Of a stretch of DNA of 64,000 nt, positions 26,434 through 35,860 are shown piece by piece. A model generated the notes under the pieces. That model had not been told where the DNA came from. It searched no databases and saw only the letters and a list, made by a program, of their open reading frames with translations. Source of the DNA: Paenibacillus_V sp046244365 (GTDB lineage Bacteria > Bacillota > Bacilli > Paenibacillales > NBRC-103111). Where the stretch lies: positions 2,852,001 through 2,916,000 of the forward strand of contig NZ_CP176395.1 of assembly GCF_046244365.1 (NCBI RefSeq), in the 5' to 3' direction. Every line of letters begins with the position of its first letter. Within the stretch, counting starts at the first letter, position 1. The position numbers and the translations under genes were made by a program.

Positions 26434-26544
26434 GAGAGTATCAAACGCCGGTTCGTTCCGGCAAAGTCACACCGGACGGTAAGCGCTTCAGCCGCTTCCG
26501 CCGGGAAAGCGCATAAACAGAATAACGCGTTGGGAGGGATTACA

Positions 26545-28275
26545 GTGCGCATTGCGAAAGTTGCGGTGTTGATCGACCGGCAGGCGGCCGAACGGCATTG
26601 GCATTACGGTTTGAATGTGTTTCAAACCTATCTGAATGAAATATTAGAGCACGCCGGCGTCCCGTATGAAAAGATAGATCGGATCGAACGTTTGCGCGAA
26701 ACGGCTTACGATGTCGTCCTCGTCGGGTTGTCGGCCGAGGATGAAGAGAGTTCACAGGCGCTATGGAACGCGGCGGAGGCGGGAAGCATCGTGATTTCCT
26801 ATGGGGGAATATCGGCGCTTGCGGGCAGGTGCGGCGCCATACAGCTTCCCGCGAGTTCGGCCGGGTACGCGCTGCAGCACGATAGCGGAGACGAGCGCCT
26901 GCTTCGGTATACGTCGGCCCGGCCATGGATAGCGTCGCCTGACGCCGCTTCGGTTAGCAAGACGAAAGGAACCTTGCGGCCGAATCATCCGGATGGCGGA
27001 GATATCGCCCCAGCGCTGCTCGTACTCCCGGTAGGAGGCGGGGAGATTCACCGTTTTGCCGTGGATATCCCGACGACCGTCGTTCAGCTCCAGCAGGGAT
27101 TATCGCCTGTGCTTTCCGACGGCGTACCGGCGCCTGACGGCAGCGCGCCCCTCGACGAAGGTATTCTGAAAGCGGACGACCGTATTTCCCTGGACTGGGA
27201 GCATGACCGGGTGCAGACGGAAACGGGGCAGCCGTATTTCCCGCATCCGTATGCCGACCTGTGGCGGGAAACGCTTCTTTCTCACTTGCTCCGCACCGTC
27301 ACGGATAAAGGACTAACCCTTCCGTTTACCGGTTATTGGCCGGACGGCATTCAACAGGTAGCGCTTATTTCGCACGATAGCGACGGAAACATCGACGCCT
27401 CGGCGGAAACGACTCTCCGGGTGTTGAAGGAACAGGACGTCAGATCGAGCTGGTGCATGATCGAACCCGGATTCAGTCCGGAGTGGTACGAGCAAATTTT
27501 GGCTGCCGGACATGAGCTTGCGTTTCATTACAATGCGCTGACAAGAGATAAAGGCTTCTGGGATGAAGCGGAATTCGGACGTCAGTTCCAGTGGCTGAAG
27601 GATGCGACAAAGCTGGATCGCATCGTTTCCAACAAGGATCACTATACGATTTTTCACGGCTGGGGCGAGTTGTTCTCCTGGTGCGAGTCGGCAGGCATTC
27701 AAGTCGACCAAACGCGCGGACCGAGCAAACGAGGGAACGTCGGCTTCCTGTTCGGCACCTGCCATCCCTATATGCCTATCGCATGGTCGAACGAACGCAA
27801 CCGCATGTACGACGTGATGGAAATCGGATTTTTGACGCAGGATTTGGATATTGACCGGTGGGCGGACAGCAGCGTCATCGTGCCGTTCCTGGAGCAGGTT
27901 GCAAAAGTAGAGGGGATTGCGCATTTTCTGTTTCATCAAGTCCATTTGCATTCGAATGAAAACGTGAGGAACTCGTTCGCCCGGTTCGTGCAGGAAGCGA
28001 AAGCGCGCGGCTTCACCTTCTGGACGGCGGAGCAGATTAATGCTTGGGAAAGAAAACGCCGCACGGTACAAATCGAAATATCCGGCGATCGTCATGATTG
28101 GAGTATCGCAGTAAAGCCGCCTCGCGGAGAAGCGGAAGCCGCCTCTGCCGCTGAGCGGGAAGGTGAAGGCGAAGCGACGAAATGGGTCGTGTGGGTACCG
28201 GTTCCGGCAGGACAATCCGTTCAGGATGCGGTACGGAAATTCGGCGTTCCTTGCTTAAGGAAAGTCATTTCGTAA
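26545..28275 (+). CDS. Uncharacterised protein with polysaccharide-deacetylase-like C-domain, 576 aa
   Basis: A GTG start at 26545 behind GGGAGGG is chosen; upstream codons look non-coding. Residues about 1-210 look like an alpha/beta Class I glutaminase-like or ThuA-like fold ('YDVVLVGLSAEDEES', 'AGSIVISYGG', 'IHRFAVDIPTTVVQLQQG'). From about 270 a NodB-like barrel follows: 'VALISHDSDGN' in place of the usual TFDDG, 'AAGHELAFHYNA' for the metal-histidine motif, and 'AHFLFHQVHLHSNENVR' for the C-terminal histidine. So metal ligands are plausible but the arrangement is divergent. No signal peptide is present, so it is probably cytoplasmic. A DegT-type aminotransferase follows 28 bp downstream. 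Confidence 0.72.
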   Translation: MRIAKVAVLIDRQAAERHWHYGLNVFQTYLNEILEHAGVPYEKIDRIERLRETAYDVVLVGLSAEDEESSQALWNAAEAGSIVISYGGISALAGRCGAIQLPASSAGYALQHDSGDERLLRYTSARPWIASPDAASVSKTKGTLRPNHPDGGDIAPALLVLPVGGGEIHRFAVDIPTTVVQLQQGLSPVLSDGVPAPDGSAPLDEGILKADDRISLDWEHDRVQTETGQPYFPHPYADLWRETLLSHLLRTVTDKGLTLPFTGYWPDGIQQVALISHDSDGNIDASAETTLRVLKEQDVRSSWCMIEPGFSPEWYEQILAAGHELAFHYNALTRDKGFWDEAEFGRQFQWLKDATKLDRIVSNKDHYTIFHGWGELFSWCESAGIQVDQTRGPSKRGNVGFLFGTCHPYMPIAWSNERNRMYDVMEIGFLTQDLDIDRWADSSVIVPFLEQVAKVEGIAHFLFHQVHLHSNENVRNSFARFVQEAKARGFTFWTAEQINAWERKRRTVQIEISGDRHDWSIAVKPPRGEAEAASAAEREGEGEATKWVVWVPVPAGQSVQDAVRKFGVPCLRKVIS

Positions 28276-28303
28276 AGAACGAATATACAGGAGGGGAATC
28301 ATC

Positions 28304-29572
28304 ATGCAAAAGCTGGCGATCAACGGAGGTACGCCCGTACGCAGCAAGCCGCTTCCGCCGAATTATCCGGGAGCGACGGTAATGGGGCAGGAGGAAATCG
28401 CGGGACTCGTGAAGGTGATCGAGGCGCAGTCTCCGTTTCGATATTACGGGCCGGACATGCAGAAGGCGGTCGAGCAATTCGAGAACGAAATGGCGCAAAC
28501 ACTGGAAGTGCCTTATGTGCTGGGCGTAACCTCGTGTACGGCTGCATTGGTCGTAGCGCTGAAGGCGCTGGGCATCGGATACGGCGATAAGGTTATCGTT
28601 CCGGGCGTTACGTTCATCGCTTCCGCTGGAGCGGTCGTATGTGCGGGAGCCGTCCCGGTATTCGTCGATGTGGACGATAGCTTGAACATGGATGCCGCCG
28701 ATCTCGAACGCGTTTACGATGAAGATGTGAAGGCGATCATCGCCGTTTCGATTCTGGGTCATCCGGTGCATCTGGATCCGGTATTGGCGTTTGCGCGTAA
28801 GCATAACATCAAAGTGATCGAAGACGTCGCACAATCTTGCGGCGTTCAGTATAACGGCCGTTATGCGGGTACGATGGGAGACGTAGGCGTCTATAGCTTC
28901 CAAATGAACAAAGTGCTGACATCCGGCGAAGGGGGAGCGGTGGTTACCCGGGATCCTCATGTTTTTGCACGTGCCGCCCGTTATCACGACCAAGGAATAT
29001 TCCGCGACAAAGGCCGTTACGGCATCGAATCGCCGGAGGAAACGGATGCGTTTGTCGGGCAAAATTACCGGATGAGCGAGCTGTCGGGTGCCGTACTGCT
29101 TGAACAATGGCGCAAGATGGACGGTATGGTGGCGACGATGCGCAAGCAGGCTGCCGCCATTAAAAGATCGGTTGCCGAACAGCTGCCTGCCATTCGATTC
29201 CGCGGCGTTGTGGACGAAGCCGGCGATATCGGCTCCCATGTCAGCATCGTTTTGCCGGACGGCGAAGCGGCGAACCGGTTCATGTCCGCACTGGGGGGCG
29301 AAAATATTCAATCTTATACGCTATATGGCGGCCGTCCGGTGTATATGGTGCCGCAGCTCTTTCACCAGCGCACGGCGGATAAGGATAACTTCCCATTTAA
29401 TTATCCGTTCCGCAATCCGGTCGTATACCGCGAGGATCAATGCCCGCGCGCCGTAGATTTGCTCCCGCGATCCGTCTTTATTCCGGTCAGCCCTCTGCTC
29501 ACCGACGAAGACGCCGGACAAATTGCGGAAGGGATCGTCAAAGTGTATAACGCGCTCTTTGTTACCGCGTAA
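28304..29572 (+). CDS. DegT/DnrJ/EryC1/StrS family PLP-dependent aminotransferase, 422 aa
   Basis: Fold type I aminotransferase. 'VTSCTAALVVALKALGIGYGDKVIVP' (region about 75-100) binds the PLP phosphate and 'VIEDVAQSCG' (about 171-180) supplies the aspartate to the PLP nitrogen. 'YSFQMNKVLTSGEGG' carries the Schiff-base lysine, K203. 'NYRMSELSGAV' is the family's substrate motif. Members aminate keto-sugars or cyclitols. The long C-terminus is like the AHBA/scyllo-inosamine aminotransferase branch rather than short sugar aminotransferases. The start has GGAGGGG upstream. It is paired with the deacetylase-like gene, so an amino-sugar or aminocyclitol substrate is a fair guess. Confidence 0.9.
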   Translation: MQKLAINGGTPVRSKPLPPNYPGATVMGQEEIAGLVKVIEAQSPFRYYGPDMQKAVEQFENEMAQTLEVPYVLGVTSCTAALVVALKALGIGYGDKVIVPGVTFIASAGAVVCAGAVPVFVDVDDSLNMDAADLERVYDEDVKAIIAVSILGHPVHLDPVLAFARKHNIKVIEDVAQSCGVQYNGRYAGTMGDVGVYSFQMNKVLTSGEGGAVVTRDPHVFARAARYHDQGIFRDKGRYGIESPEETDAFVGQNYRMSELSGAVLLEQWRKMDGMVATMRKQAAAIKRSVAEQLPAIRFRGVVDEAGDIGSHVSIVLPDGEAANRFMSALGGENIQSYTLYGGRPVYMVPQLFHQRTADKDNFPFNYPFRNPVVYREDQCPRAVDLLPRSVFIPVSPLLTDEDAGQIAEGIVKVYNALFVTA

Positions 29573-29577
29573 CCTAA

Positions 29578-29616
29578 ATCGGCCTCCCGTCTTCATGGGA
29601 GGCCGATTGTTCTTCT
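29578..29616 (+). terminator. Terminator after the aminotransferase
   Basis: An 11-bp perfect stem ATCGGCCTCCC/GGGAGGCCGAT, then TGTTCTTCTT. Confidence 0.85.
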
Positions 29617-29684
29617 TAGACCATTGCGAGAGGGGTTGTCCCGAATGGGCTTCCTCGAACGGAGCGACCGCCGCAAACGAATAA

Positions 29685-29726
29685 ACGTCCACCCTGCGCT
29701 AAGTGCGGAGGGTGGACGTTATTTTG
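29685..29726. terminator. Terminator for the SLH protein gene
   Basis: An 11-bp stem ACGTCCACCCT/AGGGTGGACGT with a 13-base loop and a T-rich run on both strands. Confidence 0.85.
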
Positions 29727-29762
29727 TTCTGGGTTATTGCGAATAGCGGGGCCGAATCGCGA

Positions 29763-32700
29763 TTAATTCGTCGTGAACTTATAGCTTGCCGCCGCAACCG
29801 CTTTGCCGTTATAGTCGGTAATTTGACCGGCATTTCCTTCCGTGATGCGGATTTCCCCGCTTTTGCCGGGCTTCGCAGCCGGTATGGTGAAGGTAAGGAT
29901 GCGTTCGTCGGCCGAAATCGCGCTAGCCGTGATGCGGCTTCCGTCGATCCAAATTTCCATTGCGCTTGCGAGTCCCGAGGAAGAAGCAAGCGGTCTGCTC
30001 ATGAGGACGGTTACCGTCGTACCGGACGCGGCTGCGGCCTCTATATAAGGTGCAGCATGCTGGCTTTCGTTTCCGGCCAATACGGTTTCGTTCGCCCCGT
30101 TGGTTCCCTCGAGCCGCAGCCGCTGCGTATCGGTTATCGTACCTGCGGACGGATTGTAGCCGATTTTATAGATGCGGCCGTTCTTCATCGGAGAAGGTAG
30201 GGACGTGTGCAAGAAGACGCTCACTTTGCTCCTGTCTTTGGAAGCCACGAGCTTCGCATTGGCGCCCGGCGCAATCGTCGTGACGGAACCGTCCGTCGTA
30301 TCCGTCAACGTATATACGGCTTTATCGGCGTTCAAAACCGCCTCGCTGAAATGAATGTCGAACGTCAGAGCGTCCGTAGACACCGCCGCAACCATCTTCG
30401 GCGGTTTATTGGCTTCTCCTATTCCGCCGAACATGACCTTATACGGTTTCCGGCTGTCAGGCTCGATAGCCCGGAACGGAGTAAGCCCGGAGGCGTCCGT
30501 GATCCCCTTGAACGAAACGGTATAGACGGCGCCGGCTGCAGGAGTCGCCCCTAAATATAGCGTGACGTCGCTGACGATCGCGTCCGGATCGTTCAAGTTG
30601 TCGCCGTATACGGGCATTGGATTGCCGCTCGCATCGACGATTGCAAAAGAGTCCGGCCGGATGTTCTTGACCGGCTGGCTGAAGCTTATGCGCACGGAAG
30701 CATTCTCAAGCGCCCGAATGTCGGATACGTACGGATTCGTATTCGAAGTCTGAATCCCGGTGAACGAAACGACGTTGGAACCGTTCGCCGTTTCGAGCTC
30801 TTGCGGCCCGCTTACCTTAAGCTGGTAGGACATGCCGCTGCGGAATAAATAGGGATTCGGATTTCCGCCCGATTGAAACCTGACGTTCACCTTCCGCTTA
30901 TCGGTAACCGGCGTGACGATGCCGGTAACGAGAGGGCCCGAGCTTCCGCTTCCGCCGTTATTGCTGCTCGCTAATTCGACGCGGAGCATGACCAGCTCTT
31001 CCGGCCTAATGTCGCGGTTGAATTCCAGCCAGACGGAATTGTAGCTGATTCCGGTGGCATTCCGAACCGAAAGCGGCTGCTTGGCGGCAAACGACTGGTT
31101 GACCGGAACGATCGGATTGCCTGCACGGTCTTTAATGCCGGACACGGAGAGCGAGTACTGAACGCCCGGCGAAGGCGCGTTCGACGTCAGCGTCACCGTT
31201 CTGGCTACGTCGTTGTAGGTAGCGGTCAGCGCTTGGCCGAGTCCGCCGTCGAAACGGTAATTCGCTTCATCTTCCGCCGAAGCGGGGTCAAGCTGTTCGC
31301 TGAATGTCAGCAGCGCTTGCGAGCCGTAGAAAACGGCCGTTTGCAGAACGGGAGGAACATTATCCGGATTACCGGCAAACGTCAAAGCCTCGTTTGACTG
31401 CAATATATTTCCTGCCAAGTCCGCGATCCCAGAAACCGTGAGTTGATAGATGGTGCCGGTGATCGTTCGCGAGGTAAGCAGAGTGACGGATAATCCGTCG
31501 CTGTCCAGCATCGCCTTTTGGACGGATACCCCATTCGTAATCGTGTAGTTGGCCAAATTTTCCGCCGTCGCTCTCGTTACCTTTTCGCTGAAGGTCAGCT
31601 TAATCGACGAATCGGGCATGACTACGGCTGATCGAACCTTGGGAGGCTCGCTATCCGTTATGCCGATAAAGATGTTGCCGGTTTCCGTCATTGCGTTGCC
31701 GCTAATATCTTGAAGCTGCTTAACCGTAACTTTGTAGGTTGTGCCGGCCGTTTGCTTGGTCGTGGTCAGATGAACCCAATTGCCGTCGTCGGAAAGCTTG
31801 GCTTGCGTAGCGTAAAGCCCGTTGTCGAACGTGTAATTGGACAAGTTATCGATTCCGGATTGGCTGAGCCGTTCGCTGAAAAATAAAGAGACTTCCGTTT
31901 GGCTGACTCCGGCTACCGTCAAAAATTCCGGCTTCGTCCGATCGACCGTACCGTTGAAAGTGAATCCCGCCCGCGGCGTCATGACGTTCCCGGACATGTC
32001 GGCAATTCCCTGGATGGTCATGTAATAACGCGTCTTTTCCTTCTGCGGTCCCGTTATCAGCGTAACGGTTTTGCCGTCCTTGGCCAATTCGGCCTGCAGT
32101 ACGGTAAGATCGCGAATGGAATATTTGAACGGATCGGTTGCCGTCGTTTCGTCTACCGGCTCGTTGAACGTGACGGTAACCGTAGCATTCGGATTCACTT
32201 GCACGGAATCGACCAGCGGCTTCGTTTTATCCGCACCGAGCGCCTTGTACGTAAACGAACGGCTGCCGGACGTCAGCGTATATTGGACGCCTTCCGTCAT
32301 TTCATCCGTTACCGCGATAACGGCGTAACGGTCCTTGCCGACCAGCATATCTTGAACGGGCAGGCGGGAGCCTCCTGCCGATACGATCGAGACGGCGGAT
32401 AGATCGGCTGCGTCTACCGGCTCAAGAAGCGTCAGCTTCACCTTTTTATTCGTTAGCGGTTCGACTTTATCGATCCAGAGCGTTTTGGCTCCGTTCCCCG
32501 GCTTCGTCCCGGTATTCCCGCCATTCGGGGTTTCGTAAGTAATGGAAACACGATAAGGTTTGTCTTTGTACGTGATATCGACTTCCGTCGTTCGGCCGGC
32601 CAGCAGCAGAAAATTCAGGTCGTACTGCTGAACGGCGCCGTCGCTGAATGTAACTTCGATCCTGCGATCGCTGACCGCGCGCGACAAGACGACGGTGGCG

Positions 32701-33296
32701 GCTTGATTCGGACCGGGCTGCGAACCGTCTTTCAGCTGGTTGTAAGCGACGAAGGAAGACTCGACGAGCTCGGCTCTGGAAGCCGTCTTCCGATAGTCGC
32801 CGTGAAACGAGATGTAGCCGCTGGCAACGGCCTTATCGACAAATGGACGAGCCCATTCGCTCATCGTGCCTTTGTTGACGTTCGGGGGGATATGCTCTTC
32901 GCTGTAACCGAGCGCGCGAACGAGAATCGTTGCGAGCTGTTCGATCGTAACGGTCTGCTCGGGACCGAAAGACCCTTCGGCGACGCCGTTCATAAATCCG
33001 GCTTTCGTCACGGCGCCGATCGCTCCGTTCGACCAGCGGCTTCGGTCCACGTCGGCATAGCCGCTCGCCGAAACCTCATCCAGCTTCCACAGCCGGGCGA
33101 TGACGGCGGCAAATTGTTCGCGCGTCATCGAAAGATCCAGCCGGGCGGAACCGTCCTCGTAACCGTTGAATATGCCGGCGCTCTGCAAAATATCGTATTT
33201 CCGCATCGTCAGATCGTTCCGTTCCGCGGCGTAGACGCTCGAGTAAGAAGTGGTTAACGCAATAAGCGTCAGTAGGATAAGCAATCTTTTTTTCAT
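29763..33296 (-). CDS. SLH-domain cell-surface protein with tandem Big_5-type Ig-like repeats, 1177 aa
   Basis: A Sec signal peptide ('KKRLLILLTLIALTTS...VYA', cleavage near residue 24) leads to three SLH modules (about residues 30-195; 'FNGYEDGSARLDLSMTREQFAAVIARLW' region, 'SFGPEQTVTIEQLATILVRALG' region, 'KTASRAELVESSF' region). These anchor the protein to pyruvylated secondary cell wall polymer. After a linker come about eight beta-sandwich repeats of some 85-105 residues, each with 'VxxTFSExV' and 'YxLTVxGIxDxxGN' type signatures, like SbsA/Big_5 domains. It is likely an S-layer-associated or wall protein; no enzymatic domain is seen. GGAGG precedes start 33296. Confidence 0.9.
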   Translation of the reverse strand: MKKRLLILLTLIALTTSYSSVYAAERNDLTMRKYDILQSAGIFNGYEDGSARLDLSMTREQFAAVIARLWKLDEVSASGYADVDRSRWSNGAIGAVTKAGFMNGVAEGSFGPEQTVTIEQLATILVRALGYSEEHIPPNVNKGTMSEWARPFVDKAVASGYISFHGDYRKTASRAELVESSFVAYNQLKDGSQPGPNQAATVVLSRAVSDRRIEVTFSDGAVQQYDLNFLLLAGRTTEVDITYKDKPYRVSITYETPNGGNTGTKPGNGAKTLWIDKVEPLTNKKVKLTLLEPVDAADLSAVSIVSAGGSRLPVQDMLVGKDRYAVIAVTDEMTEGVQYTLTSGSRSFTYKALGADKTKPLVDSVQVNPNATVTVTFNEPVDETTATDPFKYSIRDLTVLQAELAKDGKTVTLITGPQKEKTRYYMTIQGIADMSGNVMTPRAGFTFNGTVDRTKPEFLTVAGVSQTEVSLFFSERLSQSGIDNLSNYTFDNGLYATQAKLSDDGNWVHLTTTKQTAGTTYKVTVKQLQDISGNAMTETGNIFIGITDSEPPKVRSAVVMPDSSIKLTFSEKVTRATAENLANYTITNGVSVQKAMLDSDGLSVTLLTSRTITGTIYQLTVSGIADLAGNILQSNEALTFAGNPDNVPPVLQTAVFYGSQALLTFSEQLDPASAEDEANYRFDGGLGQALTATYNDVARTVTLTSNAPSPGVQYSLSVSGIKDRAGNPIVPVNQSFAAKQPLSVRNATGISYNSVWLEFNRDIRPEELVMLRVELASSNNGGSGSSGPLVTGIVTPVTDKRKVNVRFQSGGNPNPYLFRSGMSYQLKVSGPQELETANGSNVVSFTGIQTSNTNPYVSDIRALENASVRISFSQPVKNIRPDSFAIVDASGNPMPVYGDNLNDPDAIVSDVTLYLGATPAAGAVYTVSFKGITDASGLTPFRAIEPDSRKPYKVMFGGIGEANKPPKMVAAVSTDALTFDIHFSEAVLNADKAVYTLTDTTDGSVTTIAPGANAKLVASKDRSKVSVFLHTSLPSPMKNGRIYKIGYNPSAGTITDTQRLRLEGTNGANETVLAGNESQHAAPYIEAAAASGTTVTVLMSRPLASSSGLASAMEIWIDGSRITASAISADERILTFTIPAAKPGKSGEIRITEGNAGQITDYNGKAVAAASYKFTTN

Positions 33297-33684
33297 CTGC
33301 GTTTGCCTCCGGGTGTTGTTTGATTTATGGCTTGCTGCGATTGTGCTTGACGTATCGTGTCCACAGGCCTCATCGCCGTTAACGCGATTGCCTGCTCGGC
33401 GCATAGACGAATGCCTATGGTATACATCGGTTTTTGATCCGCATAATTGAAGCGGCGACTGGAAAGTGTTGCATTCCATAGACGCGCGTGCGATGCAAAT
33501 TGTTTCATTTTGGAAATTGTTTTCTTGGAGCGAAGCGCAGAGGAAGGGGAGGATTCAGGAGGGGGTGGAAGGATTTGCATTGAAAAGCCCGAACAAGCGG
33601 TCAAAAGGGGGCTGCGCTCTCGTTGCTTTTTTTCAATCGCATCGACTACTATATAGAGAAAAGAGATTCAAGCGGAGGTTGACG
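33297..33684. other. Non-coding region between the SLH gene and a small membrane protein gene
   Basis: The two flanking genes diverge here. No RNA gene or convincing ORF was found, and no promoter could be assigned with confidence. Confidence 0.4.
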
Positions 33685-33969
33685 ATGGGCGAGGGGAAGA
33701 AAACATCCGGCGATCGGGAAATTACGTATCAGGTAGGTTGGAAGCGCGGCAAAATTCAGGCGGCGGAAAACGGCTCGCCCGTAAAGAACGGGAATCCGGG
33801 CGGGAAAACGCCTCATTTCGTCATCGAGACCCGCGGCGCCAAGCTGCTCCGCGCCATCTGGCGGCCGGTTCCGGCCGCGCCGGCTTCCGTAAGCGGCGCT
33901 CTATTGTTCGCGCTGCCCGTAATCAGCTTCGCCGTAACCCTCTGGCTTGTCTACCGGCTATCGCGTTAA
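33685..33969 (+). CDS. Small protein with one C-terminal membrane helix, 94 aa, unknown
   Basis: I do not recognise a family. The first 60 residues are polar, basic and rich in Gly/Lys/Asn; residues about 65-90 form a single hydrophobic helix ('GALLFALPVISFAVTLWLVY') ending in a basic tail, so it is likely a tail-anchored inner-membrane protein. GCGGAGG precedes the start by a suitable distance. The next gene begins within 15 bases, so the two probably form an operon of small membrane proteins. Confidence 0.6.
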   Translation: MGEGKKTSGDREITYQVGWKRGKIQAAENGSPVKNGNPGGKTPHFVIETRGAKLLRAIWRPVPAAPASVSGALLFALPVISFAVTLWLVYRLSR

Positions 33970-33982
33970 ACGAAACGAAAGG

Positions 33983-34432
33983 ATGGATCGTACTTTGAAC
34001 CCTCTAATCCTCGCCATTATTGCGGGAATGATCGGTATCGCCGTTACTGGCGCCGCCTTCTATACGATATGGTACCTGTTCGAGCAGTGGAAAAAGCAGC
34101 AAGCCTCCGCAGGCGAAGGCACGGCCAGGCCGACGGTCTCCGAAACGGCAGGCGCTCTGCTGCTGCGATGGACGGTTCTGGATTATGCGGTATTGCTGCT
34201 TATGGCCGCGGGCATGCTGTTGTTGCTTGCCGACGTTCTCGGCGTTATCCGGGACCGGTCAAGCTACCCTGATTATCACTACGGCTATTTGCTGGCCGGC
34301 ACCGCATTCGCTTTTCTCGGCATGCTGTTTATGCTCGTCCGGCTGCTCGTCGTACTAAGTGTTGCGCGGAAGCCGGCTGCGCCTGCGCCAAACGACGGAC
34401 ACGAGCCAAATCAGGCTCACGACGCCGAATAG
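33983..34432 (+). CDS. Small membrane protein, up to 149 aa, unknown
   Basis: Four hydrophobic segments (about residues 6-30, 55-80, 95-115 and 118-125 region) mark an integral membrane protein; no family is recognised. The ATG at 33983 is directly next to AAAGG. A TTG at 33995, seven bases after AAAGGATGG, may be the true start. It follows the 94-aa gene closely. Its last 78 bases overlap the 3' end of the convergent ykvI-like gene, so one of the two C-termini is constrained by the other. Confidence 0.55.
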   Translation: MDRTLNPLILAIIAGMIGIAVTGAAFYTIWYLFEQWKKQQASAGEGTARPTVSETAGALLLRWTVLDYAVLLLMAAGMLLLLADVLGVIRDRSSYPDYHYGYLLAGTAFAFLGMLFMLVRLLVVLSVARKPAAPAPNDGHEPNQAHDAE

Positions 34433-35404
34433 CGGATATAAGGTGGACAGCAGTTTGGTAAACCCGATCTGGCTTACGAAATAGGCGGCAACCAAAATAA
34501 CCGAGATAATCAGTTTCGGATTCCAGGTCATCCGCTGTTGAAGTTGAAGCGACAAGCCGTATACGTCGGCTACCAGCGTCGTGAATATTTCACCGTAGAT
34601 GACGGCGATGTACATGATCAGTACGGCTTTGCCGAGCGGATAAATAACGTGTCCCATCGGAATTTCAAATTGCATAATACCCGGCATCTGCGCGGATAAA
34701 GCATAATGGCAAGCGAGCAGCATGATGCCGATGCCGATTCCCCCAAGCAGTCCGCCCCAGAACAAAGCCGACCGGTCGCGTATTGCGGAGCCGAGAGGAA
34801 CGAGGACGGCCTGCGCGCTCGCCAGGTTAAAAGCCGCGTACAGCAGCGGTGCGAACCAGATGCGGTGAAGCGGATAATCGCTCTCCAAGAGGATCCAGTT
34901 ATGCGCGTTCGGCTGCGTCCAGGTGGCATATACGATAGCCGCCGTGAAAACGAGCATAATCGGCACGACAAGCGAATTGACGGCCACTATGGCCTGCATG
35001 CCTCTGGCGATGACCGCATAGGCGAGTATCATCGTAATCAGCAAGCCGGTCTGGTAGGACATATGGAGATGCTCCGCAAACAACGATCCCGCTCCCGCGA
35101 GCATTACGGTGCTGACGCCGAACAGAATGACGAGCATGAACAGACCGAGCCATCCCCCAAGTTTTGCCCCGAACAAATCTTTAATTAAATCCTCGTAGGA
35201 GTTCGCCTTCATTTCGTTCGAGATAAGCATCAGTTTAATCCCAAGCCAGGTGAACAGCAGGGTGGCGAACCCGATCGTTGCCGTTGCCATCCAGCCGTAC
35301 CGAGTAAAAAACTGGAGTATTTCCTGGCCGCTTGCGAAGCCTGCTCCGACGACCGTTCCGATATAAGTAAAGGCTACCTGTACGATTTGCACATACTTCC
35401 GCAT
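34355..35404 (-). CDS. YkvI family membrane transporter (APC/LeuT-like), 349 aa
   Basis: Ten hydrophobic helices. The N-terminal 'FTYIGTVVGAGFASGQEILQFFTRYG' region is the strongly conserved first-helix signature of YkvI proteins, with the unwound 'GAGFASGQE' substrate-site glycine run. The family is distantly related to amino-acid transporters; substrate unknown. Start 35404 is an ATG; a GTG 24 bases upstream is possible but neither has a strong ribosome site. It overlaps the convergent small membrane gene by 78 bp. Confidence 0.85.
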   Translation of the reverse strand: MRKYVQIVQVAFTYIGTVVGAGFASGQEILQFFTRYGWMATATIGFATLLFTWLGIKLMLISNEMKANSYEDLIKDLFGAKLGGWLGLFMLVILFGVSTVMLAGAGSLFAEHLHMSYQTGLLITMILAYAVIARGMQAIVAVNSLVVPIMLVFTAAIVYATWTQPNAHNWILLESDYPLHRIWFAPLLYAAFNLASAQAVLVPLGSAIRDRSALFWGGLLGGIGIGIMLLACHYALSAQMPGIMQFEIPMGHVIYPLGKAVLIMYIAVIYGEIFTTLVADVYGLSLQLQQRMTWNPKLIISVILVAAYFVSQIGFTKLLSTLYPLFGVVSLIWLVSVVWRRRSRLPRNT

Positions 35405-35860
35405 GAAATGGTTTCCCGCCCCTCGCACCGATATTTCGCAGCGGTTATAAAACGCCTCCGCGGTCCGGTCTTTCCAGCCATGACAGAAAGTAATAAAATA
35501 TCCGCGGATTGTTCCGGCTCCGGCAAACGCACGGCTCTAAGACGCCGCGTGGCATTTGTCCATGTGTGCATCCGAAAGCCGATTTATGGCGATAGTACAA
35601 CCTATGACGGTTTGTCCGGCGGCATGACAAAATCACTTGGGTAACGTGCGACTTTCTGATACAATGGTAAAGGCTCGGAAGCAATCGACAAAAATCGAGC
35701 ATTCTCGCTCGCTACATAACGGAAGCTGCGGCAGTTTATCGCCGGTCTCGGGCTGTTTCCGAAGGGTTACCCGGAAGCTCGTGTCCGGCTTCGCTGCGCC
35801 GCTCCTTTGGACAGGTGAATGCAGGACGGGTCAGGGTTTATGTTTGGTGGAGGTGGAAGC
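35405..35860. promoter_or_regulatory. Intergenic region with a candidate promoter for the DedA gene
   Basis: A 456-bp stretch between divergent genes. TTGGGT (35637-35642), 17 bp, TACAAT (35660-35665) is a candidate plus-strand promoter, giving an approximately 190-base leader. No ORF with a ribosome site or RNA gene was seen in the rest. Confidence 0.4.
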
